Assembly (NCBI RefSeq): GCF_000003605.2
Contig: NW_003116447.1
Coordinates: forward strand, 580,487 to 617,328
Direction: 5' to 3'
Source of the DNA: Saccoglossus kowalevskii
Lineage: Eukaryota; Hemichordata; Enteropneusta; Harrimaniidae
DNA: 36,842 nucleotides
Of the stretch, positions 1-9,736 are shown in pieces (position 1 is the stretch's first letter; the number at the start of each line of letters is the position of its first letter). The translations under genes were made by a program, and so were the position numbers. The notes under the pieces were generated by a model that was not told the DNA's origin, ran no database searches, and saw nothing but the letters and a program-made list of their open reading frames with translations.

Positions 1-120
1 TAGGATGGATCGGTTATCCTGTAGCACCCTGAGAGGATGGCTGGGTTAACCTGTAGCACCCTGATAGGATGGATCGGTTATCCTGTAGCACCCTGAGAGG
101 ATGGCTGGGTTAACCTCCCG
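1..120. repeat. 32-bp minisatellite, about 3.75 units
   Basis: Units begin at 1, 33, 65 and 97 and alternate between two variants: one with 'gatcggttatcctgtag' and one with 'gctgggttaacctgtag'. The true higher-order period is therefore 64 bp. The array touches the left edge of the window, so its real length is unknown. It lies in a p23 intron, about 50 bp upstream of the acceptor of the exon at 171. It is non-coding. Confidence 0.9.
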
Positions 121-170
121 CCACATGTTATTTCATCTCTAATGGATGTTTCTCTATTTTCTTTTTCTAG

Positions 171-254
171 TACCATTGGTTAAAAACAGATTTTCATCGG
201 TGGAAGGATGAGGATGATTCAGATGTTGAAACAGATGATAAAAGTCTAGAAGAT
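171..254 (+). CDS. PTGES3: p23 coding exon (end of CS domain)
   Basis: The acceptor is ttttctag before 171 and the donor is GTAGGT at 255. The 28 whole codons run from YHWLKTDF to KSLED. The two tryptophans and the EDDSD acidic cluster are those conserved in p23 proteins. The exon is phase 0 at both ends. Confidence 0.93.
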
Positions 255-3200
255 GTAGGTACTCGTAGATTGCAGCATTTATCACACCGACTTAGTGTCC
301 AGTGACATCAAAAAAGGGCCCCAAAAATTGTTGTGAATAGCGTCACAGAAATACAGACTCGGTTAAGTTTTCCGATACTGATACAATTAAAGCCTGTATA
401 CCATTTATTCCAAAACAACTCAAGTAAAAATACAGTGGTAAGAAAATGTCCAACTGGAATGCGGTAGAAAACAGAAATTGAACACGAACAGAAGTTAAAC
501 AAACCCTGATTGGTCAATGCTGACCATCTGTGGATGTAGATTGACCCTAATTAACATAATTTATGAGTTTCACTATCACCGTATCGGCAGTATCACCGTA
601 ACATCGAATATAACAATAATAACTCCAAAATTAATAACAATATTAATGTTTGCGACAATTGTCAATGCACACAAATTCTTCTCTAAAAACCATTAGCTGG
701 ATTGCCTTTCTATTCATACCACACCTACCTGGAATGGTACTCTGTCAGATTTGTTCATTTCAAGACATCATGAACATTTTTTGGGATTATTTTTATCATT
801 TATGGATAAAAATGATTTTTATCTTTTTTGCTCATTTTTGGGCATTTTCGACTTTTCTGTTATATATGGGCTATGTATAATACATGGACTTCGGTAGACA
901 ACTGTATCAGTTGGAAGTTAGGCTTTCTCAGTACACATTGAACTGGATGTTTTCCAGAAATGCTCAAGTTCGGGTCAAGGTCATTTCAAGGTTTACACGT
1001 TTGCTGCTTTTATGAGTGTTACAGAACTGCGAGGTGGGGAGGAACTAAAACACCTACCTAAAAACTTCAAGGTCTCAGGTCAGGTTCGTCTCAAGGCCCC
1101 ATGTTGATTGTGTATTGGGGGTCAGGAGGTCACTCCTTCGTCAAGATTTTACAAGGAAAGTTCTAGTTCAAGGTCATCACATGTCACTTTGCCATTTTGT
1201 CTAACTTAGTCATTTTCTATTCAGTGTACATGTACAGTAACCAAATAATGCAAAATTATATTCTGGTAATAGTGACAACAACTTCTTGTTCCAGCTTTAA
1301 TTTTCTGTACACCCACATCATCAATTATACATATCCATGCATTACATACACAAATATGTTTCCTCTTGCGGGACATGCCCTTCCAGTGATCATTGCCGCA
1401 ATTACTAAACTGTCATAAATTCCACTTTCCCTATCCACCTAGTAACTGCCACTGCCTTTGTACAGCGAGCTCTACCAACCGCAAAGTTTCATTTACAGTG
1501 AATCTCATCACGGATACTAAATAGCCAACCATCAGAGCTGCATAGGGGGATAGTTTCTGTATCAAATGCTGCAATAAAATCTAAACATAATTATCAGAAT
1601 ATAATCCATTTTCTTTGTCAATATATTTGAACTCGTTGATTCCTGTTAAGTTTTTTCTGCCAAGGTTCAAAGCACTTCAATAGATTAATGAACACAGATG
1701 GCGCTGTAACAATTTGTGTAAATGTTCAACACTTGGTGGCAGTATTAAATATGTGTTTGTGTGGCTTTGTTGCTGTACATACATTTGTGACTGTACTTAT
1801 TGCCTTATTTGAAATGTTTACAGTTCAGACATTCATTCACCTGCTTGGAGGGGAAACTGTTTAATTTATTCCTCGTATGACAATTCTTCCAAGGTGGAAT
1901 TAGATTGTAACAAGATCTAAATCCTACTTTAAGCCAATAAACTTTGCTTTGTGTGTAATGATAAGCTCCTTTGTTAAGTACTACTTAACTAATATTCTGT
2001 TGGTGTCCAGAGAGGGTACAGCCAGTGCCTTCAGGAACATGTGAAAAATTGAGGGATTATTAACGTTATTATATGCAGTGTTCTCCCAGGCGGGGTAATT
2101 TGCTTAAAATTTGCATATCATTTGCATATTAATTTGCGTAATGTTCTGTTTTCCCAGGATTGCAGTAATGAATTACTACACTCTTCACAATCACTCACAA
2201 AACATTTAAACGTTTTATCTCTACTCTTAATAATTGAATCTGCTGTACCATCCAATAATGTATTAATATTTACAAATGACGTCTTGACCTGAAAGCAGAA
2301 CAAATAAAATAAAGTTTAGAAATAAATTTAATAAAATCTGTACCTAAAAATTACATGTATAAACCACTCCACATTTCAGAATCAAGAAAAAAATTAAACT
2401 ATTCTAAAACACAGTCAGTATTATTTTTATATTTGCCTCGCACAAGTTTCCAGTAATTTGAATATATATCTTGCATATGTAATCAGTTGTTTTAATATAT
2501 CTTGCATATGTAATCAGTTGTTTTAATATAGACACATCTGTTGTCTGATCCATCATTATACTGAAGACTGGGCTGCATGTAATGGCAGATTGTATTTCAT
2601 TGCTTATAACAGAAGACATGGATATTAATAATTCTTGAACTGATCTTTCTGAAGTGTAGTGGGCATTTTCACCCTAAGGAGTGGGGTGGCTTTCCATTCC
2701 CATTGTTGTCTTGTGTACATTTGTCTTGGAATGTCTAACGATGACATCTTTTCTAATTGTTGTACACGGAACTGTGTTCCACATCCACTGGTGGTGGTTG
2801 TCAAGTTGAATTTATTACATAACTTGCATATCATTCTTATAAAATACCAAGGGTATTTTTTTTTCCAAGCCTTGTCATAACCTGTCTTCCTTCTCTTTCG
2901 TTCGTTCGTTGGTGGCTGTTCTAAGTCTACGTACGGCCTTTCGCTTCTGCTGGAGATTGATGACATGAGGTTAGCGCTATGCTGATGAGACGTGTTGCTT
3001 TTCAAGAAATTTTCTAAGATACTGGTGATGTTTGGAAAAACTCCTTTTATTTATTTTTCATTTATTGTTGAGCTTCTCCTTTCATTGTAAGGTCATTGTT
3101 CTGCCGTGGCCTCAACTAATGTACGTCAAGCAACAACTTTTCAACGATCTACTGTGCTGCAACCAATCAGGACTTACATTAACATTTAATCTCACACCAG

Positions 3201-4308
3201 AGACAGGGGAGAGGTGTTTCACACTCCCCAGTGTGAGACTTATGTTGGCACACTCTGGGAAAATCAGCGTGGCAGTTCGAGACCACAGTGGCGTGCTGGG
3301 AAAGCAGCGTGCCGGCATCGCACACAAATTAAGTGCCGGGGAGAACAACTGTACACATGGCTAAATGAACCAAAAAGCATGCGTTAGAGTTACCTATACG
3401 GAATTTGAATGGCCAGTTGTAAGCAGAAATTTTCGTATGTTTTACAATGTTTGTTTTTGTTTTTCAGATGATGGCTCAGATGGGAGGCGGTTTTGATGGC
3501 GATATGCCAGATATGGATGATATCGGGGATGAGAACGGTAAAGAAACAGGGCCGGATAGTGACGACGAAGGTAGGATACCTTGTTTATTGCAAGTTAGTC
3601 TTCATGGCAGTTTGGCCACAAATGGAGGCTTATTGTAGACAGCCACTCTTACGATTATATCGCGTCTTTATATAACATATAACATTTATATAAGATTGCT
3701 GAGAAAATGAATGAATTCTATGGGTTACACTACACGGTGGGCAAAATTAATCCAAAAAAACTATGCCTGGTTTAAGTTGTTACATGGCACACTGATGTGT
3801 TTATCCTGGTAGATAGTGTCTATGAAATGCTTGTTTAGATCCCTGTCAAAAATGTGAATATTATCATAGTTTATATATCTAAGCACAAAATGAATACTGT
3901 AAAATACTTTATTTTAGCTGGAATTAATTTTCACTCAAAATACATTTTGGCTGTTTTGTATGGAATTTATTTTCACTGATTTTTGATGAGTTGAATGTAA
4001 AATATAGGAAAAAAGGTATATTCGCTGGATTTTATTTTCACTGTTTCATCATTCCTTCAGTGAAAATAGCGATAATTTATTCCAAGTGAAAATACTGTGT
4101 ATTTTACAGTATTTTAATATAAAAAAAATCAATTTTCTGTGTGTACATGGTGGTGGGACTGTTACACAGTTCTGGAGAACACTTCAGGTTCCAATTTGTC
4201 TTTTCTTGGAAGCTAAAATGAACAAAATTCAAATGGCCTAACATGCATCCTATATTTATTAATTTTCTGTCTTTTTGTTTATTTCCAGAATTACCAGATT
4301 TGGAGTAG
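171..4308 (+). CDS. PTGES3: p23 / prostaglandin E synthase 3, HSP90 co-chaperone (3' part of gene)
   Basis: Three coding exons, 171-254, 3468-3570 and 4289-4308, join in frame to give the last 68 residues of p23, ending in PDLE and a TAG stop. All acceptors end in AG and all donors start GT. The first exon encodes the conserved stretch around WLKTDFHRWKDEDDSD, which matches the family motif WLxVDFxxWKDxEDDSD at the end of the CS domain. The rest is the Met/Gly/Asp-rich acidic tail (MMAQMGGG, then DSDDE). p23 binds the closed ATP state of HSP90 in the cytosol and nucleus, stabilising client complexes; the acidic tail contributes passive chaperone activity. The CS beta-sandwich exons and promoter lie left of the window. 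An alternative donor at 261 (GTACTC) would add residues and break the good family fit, so 255 is preferred. The gene converges with the ceramide synthase downstream. Confidence 0.95.
900..1180 (+). repeat. Dispersed repeat with TCAAGGTCA words
   Basis: The stretch has repeated 'caaggtc/caaggcc' words and two exact TCAAGGTCA sites at 975-983 and 1168-1176. Similar text is common in interspersed repeats of lophotrochozoan genomes as I remember them; that is recollection, not a search. TCAAGGTCA is also the extended half-site bound by orphan nuclear receptors (ERR, SF-1). Whether these sites function is unknown. Confidence 0.45.
2118..3005 (-). pseudogene. hAT transposase-like pseudogene (ZNF862/C17orf113-like fragments)
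   Basis: Three broken open frames run on the - strand. 2625-3005 encodes an N-terminal part with RKTGYDKAWKKKYPW followed by a CKLCNKFN zinc-finger-like motif, as in the TTF-type/C17orf113-like N-terminus of some hAT proteins. 2404-2619 holds SIMMDQTTDVSILKQLITYARYI, resembling the start of the hAT RNase H-like catalytic region (an acidic Asp in a D-x-x-T/S-D context). 2118-2303 holds a fragment with LLDGTADSI, similar to the region that follows. A 31-bp tandem duplication near 2469-2530 shifts the frame, and the C-terminal dimerisation region is missing. It cannot make a working transposase. Confidence 0.7.
2469..2530. repeat. 31-bp tandem duplication inside the hAT relic
   Basis: Two consecutive copies of a 31-bp unit start at 2469 and 2500, beginning tcttgcatatgtaatcagtt. 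Since 31 is not a multiple of three, the second copy is read in another frame, which visibly breaks the transposase-like reading after ITYARYI. Confidence 0.9.
3468..3570 (+). CDS. PTGES3: p23 coding exon (acidic tail)
   Basis: The acceptor is gtttttcag before 3468 and the donor is GTAGGA at 3571. It encodes MMAQMGGGFDG followed by Asp/Glu-rich sequence to DSDDE, plus one base of the next codon. The order MM-x-x-M-GG matches the linker into the acidic tail of vertebrate p23. Confidence 0.95.
3571..4288 (+). other. p23 last intron carrying MITE copy A1
   Basis: The 718-bp intron is AT-rich and its only recognisable content is the inverted-repeat element at 3897-4109. Confidence 0.9.
3897..4109. 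mobile_element. MITE family A, copy 1 (TA-flanked)
   Basis: A 213-bp element begins ctgtaaaatactttatttta and ends with the near-complement ...gtattttacag. It is flanked by TA on both sides (3895-3896 and 4110-4111), as in the Tc1/mariner superfamily. The interior shares long stretches with copies at 7321, 21856 and 23614. No coding capacity is present. Confidence 0.88.
4289..4308 (+). CDS. PTGES3: p23 terminal coding exon
   Basis: The acceptor is tttatttccag. The exon completes Glu and encodes LPDLE followed by TAG at 4306-4308, the highly conserved end of p23 proteins. Confidence 0.92.
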
Positions 4309-4760
4309 CCCTTCTAATGTATATACAATAATTTGATACATGTGCAGTTTTCACTGGCCCATCCCTATCTCTGGTGTTTCTGCAATCATTTGGGTTTTAG
4401 TATGAAAGCCTCTTTTTGTTTGTCTTTTTTTAAATTTTTTTTTCCTAAATTAAAGATGTACAGTTGAAAGACTACCAGACTTTGACCATGTGTATTTTCA
4501 GTTATTATTTTCAGTAGGTTGTTTTGTAATTTGTGTTTTAACCCTCTCACTGCCACTCTTGTTATTGTCCTGTACCGTATATTTCAATTGAGATCTTTAG
4601 CCATTGGCAAATGTATTTGCTCAAAAACTTTTACTTGCATTTTTTTCCCCCCGGAAGTGTGGAAGTAATTACAATACATGTATATGGCATTGAGTGGGTT
4701 AATTAATAATCATGTCTCCTGAACATGGTTAAAATAAATAAATACATTGTTTCTAATAAT
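4309..4760 (+). other. PTGES3: p23 3' UTR
   Basis: Sequence after the stop codon is U-rich on the + strand. A canonical AATAAA lies at 4733-4738, about 425 bp after the stop. Another AATAAA occurs near 5268, so a longer 3' UTR is possible. The end given here is an estimate. Confidence 0.55.
4733..4738 (+). terminator. Likely p23 poly(A) signal
   Basis: Exact AATAAA followed by T-rich sequence. It is the first canonical hexamer downstream of the p23 stop codon. Use is inferred, not shown. Confidence 0.55.
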
Positions 4761-5468
4761 TGTTGCTATCTTGGGAAATCTTTAAAAGACAGCTCCCTTG
4801 CCTTTTTCAATCCTCATAATCATTAGTTTTATGCACGTTTCACAACAAGGCGCTTTCATGCTAGAATGTTTTATTTTGTAAGTACATGTAGTAGTATAGG
4901 GGGGGAAAATATTAAAAATGTAATTTTTTGTTATTTTGAAAAATGTTTCTTGAAAGTTTCTTTTAGATTACTGTAGTTATTAACTCTATAATCAGATGAA
5001 ATGTGTATACACTTTTCCCAGTGTATAAAGTTCCTGGGCAATGATTTTTATGTGACCTTTACAAAATTAACTGTTGTAAATGATATAGTGTATATACAAC
5101 AAAACCTTTTTTGAGCTATGTCGAGACTCATTGATGTTGTTGCTGTTAGTAATAGCCAGTCAGCTTAGGTTTTCCAAAAAAAGCAAAAAAATATGGTCGG
5201 GATTTTTGTTGGAATCTAATTAGACTATACTTAGCAGACCTGGCATTGTTGTCCTGGCAACAATGACTAATAAACCCAAAGCTATGTTGATTTCAACCAT
5301 GAATATTGAAAGGTGTATAATAATTTGATGCGACAATTTACCTGCAGTTTTTAATTTTGAAGCTATTAGTTTACATGCCCCACTCTGAACATTTTTGAGG
5401 AAGGATTCATTTTTTTTTTCAAATTTGGCATTTACAATACCCTTCTACAACTTAATAATCAAGTGATC
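4761..5468. other. Intergenic, no feature seen
   Basis: AT-rich sequence with no open frame resembling a protein and no clear repeat. An AATAAA near 5268 could be an alternative p23 cleavage signal. Confidence 0.7.
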
Positions 5469-5514
5469 CCCAACCCACCGCACCCAACCCAACCCAACCC
5501 AACCCCACCCCACC
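5469..5514. repeat. Cytosine-rich CCCAA-type simple repeat
   Basis: Tandem cccaa/ccaacc units grade into ccccacccc. The opposite strand has many G-triplets and could form a G-quadruplex. Confidence 0.85.
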
Positions 5515-5722
5515 TGTATATAGCATTATTGGTGGCTCTTCTCTGCTCATATTATGCACGTTAGCCTTGGTATCGGCCTTTCAATATTCAACCTGGATGA
5601 CTTACACCAATCATTTATACACTCCTCCAGCTGACCTGTGCCGTACATGCATGCATACATATTACAGCTGAGCTGAGCAATGCCATACCTAGAAACATCC
5701 GAGCTGACTAGTCCTTCACCTG

Positions 5723-6050
5723 CAGCCTGGCTGACCGATGCTGTACCTGTATTACATTCAGCCTGGCTGGCCGGTGCTGTATCTGTATACATTCAGCCTG
5801 GATGGCCGGTGCCGTACCTGTATACATTCTGGATGGCTGGCGCCGTACCTGTATACATTCAGCCTGGCTGACCGGTGGCGTACCTGTATAGATTCAGTCT
5901 GGCTGACCGATTCCTTACCTGTATTACATTCAGCCTGGCTGGCCGGTGCTGTACCTGTATACATTCAGCCTGGCTGACCGGTGGCGTACCTGTATAGATT
6001 CAGCCTGGCTGACCGATTCCTTACCTGTATTACATTCAACCTGACTGACT
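5723..6050. repeat. 35/36-bp minisatellite, about 9 units
   Basis: Imperfect units of 'cagcctggctgaccggtg' + 'ctgtacctgtatacatt' repeat from 5723 to about 6050. They vary between ggccggtgctg, gaccggtggcg and gaccgattcct, and in whether 'tattacatt' has an extra t. Open frames on both strands here (5547-5977) are products of the repeat and not genes. The array is notably GC-richer than its surroundings. Confidence 0.88.
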
Positions 6051-6096
6051 AGTGCATATTATCCAGCCTGTACCACACATACACGCAGCCTGACTG

Positions 6097-6117
6097 ACAC
6101 ACACACACACACACACA
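6097..6117. repeat. (AC)n microsatellite
   Basis: About ten AC dinucleotides directly follow the 35/36-bp minisatellite. Confidence 0.9.
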
Positions 6118-7318
6118 TGCATGCCCCAATGTTTAACCAGGCACACAATGCTCTTCACTGTGTGCACTGCAGCAAAATGACAATTCAACATATTAGATCA
6201 TTCTTGTCTGTTAAGGACTGTATGCAGCTGTACATGCTCTCAAGAGGGATTCATTTCATTTCAATTAGAAATGTTTTTCACATCACAAAAAAACAAAGCA
6301 TGATATTGGAGAAAATAACGAATATGCAATAAATAGCGATTATCTTCAGTCGGAGGTAGGCAGAGGCAAATTTATTCCCTGGCAAGGTTTGTACATGGTA
6401 ATTATCAAAGTGTTTGGTAGTTACATTTATCTTTTTGCATCATTGTGTGCTCTCTAATGTAGGGATCTTGAATAGTAATGGGATTTCAAAAATCAAGTTA
6501 TCTTGATGCCTACTAGGGAGAGCTATTCAAGAAAAGATAATTGTTGTAGGAAGAACCTGATACATGTCAATTCCTTGATTTTCACCCTTTATTATATTAC
6601 AAATTCCAAAACTATAAGAAGTTATTAAAGATCACTACATGAGCTAAAGTGCAACTGGTTTCGCCATTTGTGTGGCAGTGATGGGCTCAGAGGGCACTCA
6701 GTTTGGAATTCCTGTAATTAAGTGCATTTCAATAGTTCTTGAGTTAACACAAAGCCATGGTTTCTGCTGACATACTGTTGTATTGTGCACTATACTTCAA
6801 GCTCTGGTTTTGAAAACTGCCACAAATGATGTCTACCATATCTCGAAACAAGTGTTGTCGATCATGGATATTCACCTTTAGTTAAACTGCGATTTAGATA
6901 TGCACGAATGACACTTTGTTCAAACTAAAATGTGTCGAGATCTTGACATTTTTTTTCCTTTAAGTTCACTCACAAATAAAACAATGTTGCCATAACTATG
7001 AAAATATCTTTACCATGTGACCTACGTACTTCAGATCATTTTTTTTAGATCTGTACGTGTACATTTATCAACTCAAAAGTCAGTGCTGCAATATGTTGAA
7101 GATCGTTGGTCGTCGTGCTGCGCATGCATAAGATATGGGTGCCATAACTTGGTTAATCCTGGGATGAGTGGACGACATGAAATCAAAGTCGGCATTTTTA
7201 GTGCACGTTACTGTCAGATCAAAACTCGTTCATGCTTGCTACTGGCATGTTGTAGGTAAATCTTAACACTAATCTCACAAATGCATGGTGCGACGACCAA
7301 CACTGTTTAGTATAGAAC
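6118..7318. other. Intergenic, no feature seen
   Basis: No recognisable gene. Short open frames at 6117-6332 and 7017-7259 lack similarity to known families and start in repeat-adjacent sequence. Confidence 0.7.
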
Positions 7319-7320
7319 TA

Positions 7321-7521
7321 CTGTGAAATACTTTGTTTTAGCTGGAATTAATTTTCGCTGAAAAAGCTTTTTGGGTGTTTTGTATGCAAATTATTTTCGC
7401 TGATTTTTGATTAGTTGAATGCGAGACGTAGAAAAAAAAAAGTATATTCGCTGGATTTTATTTTCACTGAAGCATCCTTTCAGCGAAAATAAATTCCAAG
7501 CGGAAATAAAGTATTCTACAG
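7321..7521. mobile_element. MITE family A, copy 2
   Basis: A 201-bp element starts ctgtgaaatactttgtttta and ends ...aagtattctacag. The left flank is TA; the right flank is TG, probably a mutated TA. It has the same interior as the copies at 3897, 21856 and 23614, including 'attcgctggattttattttc'. Confidence 0.87.
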
Positions 7522-8420
7522 TGATGGTTGGATCTGGGCACTATTGTAGCTCGACTTCCTCCTTTAACATGTCTCGACTGATTTTGAAATATTGACGTAT
7601 ATGTAATTGTTGAGTCGGAATAAAATCAATAACGACAACTGTAATTCATTGACTGATATACTCAACTCAATATTCTACTCGTGGTTCGAAAGATCTTATG
7701 GTGTTGGATTCAATGGCTAGTGTATTGATGGTTGAGCTTGCATGCTTGTCGAAATGTGGGCTGATGATTGGGACCCATCTTGCATGCTCGATTAACATCA
7801 GTTTCTCGTAATACATGTATACACTATCTGGGCTCAAAGTCGAGTGGTCAGTCTTCAAGTTCAGTTTTTCCAATCAGTCCAAGGCAAATTAAGTGTTTAA
7901 TTTTGTTGAATATAAAATTCCTTTTATCCATACTGACAATGCAAATTTTCTGTCAATATACAGCGGCAAATCTAGGTTTTGGCAAGTACCAACCATGTTT
8001 TGCCACTTTGTATTTTCTGGTAACTATCGCACTGGAATTAAGTGGGTATATTCATTTGTTAAATTTAGATATACAAATGTAGGATATATTGATGCATAAA
8101 TCTGATTTTCGTATAGCGCACCAGTTCAGACCACATGGCTACTGGAATTTAACTGAAATCTACATGCATGTACCAAGAACTGCCTATTAAGCATGGAAGT
8201 TTCATAAGCAGCGCTACAGGTTTATTCAGATATGACAAAAGTTTTTAACATAATAAATGCAAACATACCAACTTTTAAATGAATTGGTAGTGATTTACAC
8301 AAGTGGACTGTATAAATCTGACTACTTGTCTTAGCAAGTGGTAGGTAAATTTTGTGAAGTGACAAAAAGGTTATCTAAATATTATGCTTGCACAGATAAC
8401 AGAGCAGAGGTGTTCATATA
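7522..8420. other. Intergenic, no feature seen
   Basis: Ordinary AT-rich sequence. Open frames at 7667-7873 and 7768-8099 overlap on both strands and have no recognisable protein content. Confidence 0.65.
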
Positions 8421-8429
8421 GGCGATTGT

Positions 8430-8900
8430 CAACAATTGCATTTTCGACTCCTTGAAAACAACCAGCTCAATTGTTTTGACACTTAGTATGTACTGTAAAA
8501 TCTGTATTTGAAGCCGTGGCTTCTACTTGCATGGTACAACGCAACAGAAGGGATGCGGCTTCCATTAGACCTACACATGAGAAATGGTGAATTTTTGGTT
8601 CTCAATTGTTCAAAAAAATGGATGAGACTTCTAATACAGATTTTACGGTAGTTACCTTGGGGGACCTCTGTCAGATTTGCTCATTGCATGAAAACTACTG
8701 GTACTAGCTCAATTGCTTTGATACTAGATATGTAGGTACCTCAGATTTCTCCAATCTTCTATTTTAGGTAAAATGATATTTTCGAATTCATCTTGTACAC
8801 TGCCAATTTGAAGTTGACATCATCCTATTTACCAAACTGCTATTTTGTGGATGTGCGTTGCTCGTAGGACAGCAGAGCTATTTAGACAGGTCGCTTGTCG
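8430..8900 (+). repeat. Dispersed repeat related to 34150-34430
   Basis: Shares ordered blocks with the RPL27 intron repeat. These include 'caattgctttgatacta', a '(g)taggtacct' block, 'cagatttctccaatcttcta', '(g)gtaaaatgatattt', and at the end 'cagcagagctattt..gacaggtcgcttgt', comparable with 'agcaaagctatcttagtcgagaggctgcttgt'. It is an old interspersed family of unknown class. Confidence 0.6.
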
Positions 8901-9630
8901 TTAATGCAAGAAACGTACACTGCTAGGAATTTCCAATTTGATTGCATACATGAAAATTTGTAATTGGTGCAACTATGAGATTTACACCATTAAGCTTACT
9001 GTTAATTAATAGAAGCTCAGACTTAGAATTATCGCTGTAAATTTTAATTATTTTATCAACAAGTAGGCAAGAGTTATAGGCTGAAGAATAATCACGTTTG
9101 CAAGAACATTAACTGAAGGTGATTCACTACAAATGAACATCACTTAAAATAGTGTTTGTTTGAATCAAAACATTGAGAATCATACTGTGGGAATAGGACG
9201 ACCACTCTGACTATACACTAGCTAGCGATTTGTATCAGGACAAATACAGTTGGCCATCCTTTCTATCCTCTCAATGCTTGAATCACCAGCTAATTATCAT
9301 GGAGGATGTTCCACCAAACAATGTCTAGGGGGTCAGATAAGTTTCAAAGTCGATTTTCCAACCTTTGGCTTATTAAGCCAAGTTTATAAAAGTAATAATT
9401 ATTACCCCGGTATGAACTTTTCCTTGGAAAGAAAAATAAATTAATTTTGTTTTAAATTTTCCAGTTACATACAGGTCTGAGGATATAAAATAATTGTCAG
9501 ATATACATAAACAATCTGACAAATGGCAACACAAGAAGAAAAAAAATATCCTAGTCTTTTAGTGGATATTAAAATCATGAATGTCTGATGTGGAAGAATG
9601 TGATTACATTTGATTTGAAAATGATGCAGC
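8901..9630. other. Intergenic, no feature seen
   Basis: AT-rich with no recognisable gene. The short frame at 9250-9444 has no known match that I can see. Confidence 0.65.
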
Positions 9631-9736
9631 TGTTGTGTAATGGGCAGTAAGAATATAGCATGTGTGTAATGAACAACAATGATAAAGTTATATAATAGAC
9701 AGTTACAACAGGAATAGCACACATCTAATTGGGAGT
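9631..9736. repeat. Degenerate left border of the 29-bp satellite
   Basis: Diverged units, such as tgtaatgggcagtaagaata and then tgtaatgaacaacaatgata, keep the 29-bp spacing but differ from the array consensus at many positions. They look like old edge copies that have escaped homogenisation. Confidence 0.7.

Larger units (their letters stand above)
2076..3351 (-). mobile_element. Decayed hAT-superfamily DNA transposon
   Basis: The left end at 2076 reads cagtgttctcccaggc. The right end, read inward on the - strand from 3351, is cagttgttctccccggc. They match at 15 of 16 positions with one inserted base, and CAGTG is the typical hAT terminus. Between them on the - strand are fragments of a hAT-type protein. 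The 8-bp flanks, 2068-2075 (attatatg) and 3352-3359 (tacacatg), agree at only half their positions, so the target-site duplication has eroded or the ends are slightly misplaced. At about 1.28 kb the element is far shorter than an intact hAT transposon (usually 2.5-5 kb). It is inserted antisense in the p23 intron. Confidence 0.75.
255..3467 (+). other. p23 intron with dispersed repeats and a hAT relic
   Basis: This 3.2-kb intron holds AT-rich sequence at 255-880 and a dispersed repeat with TCAAGGTCA words at about 900-1180. No gene is visible at 1180-2075. A decayed hAT transposon on the opposite strand occupies 2076-3351. Short open frames at 308-517, 650-880 and 1197-1418 show no recognisable protein and are treated as chance. 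Confidence 0.85.

Noticed and set aside
1696-1712. CTCF-like agatggcgctg
   Set aside because: Only the short core fits; the flanking positions of the longer motif do not match.
3270-3290. B-box-like agttcgagacc suggesting a tRNA or SINE head
   Set aside because: No matching A box or cloverleaf at the right spacing; it sits in the terminal region of the hAT element.
3032-3364. 110-codon + strand frame
   Set aside because: Antisense to the hAT relic and its end; no independent protein signal.
5547-5977. Overlapping open frames on both strands near 5.7 kb
   Set aside because: Generated by the 35/36-bp minisatellite; repeated ALYLYTFSL-like words follow the DNA repeat.
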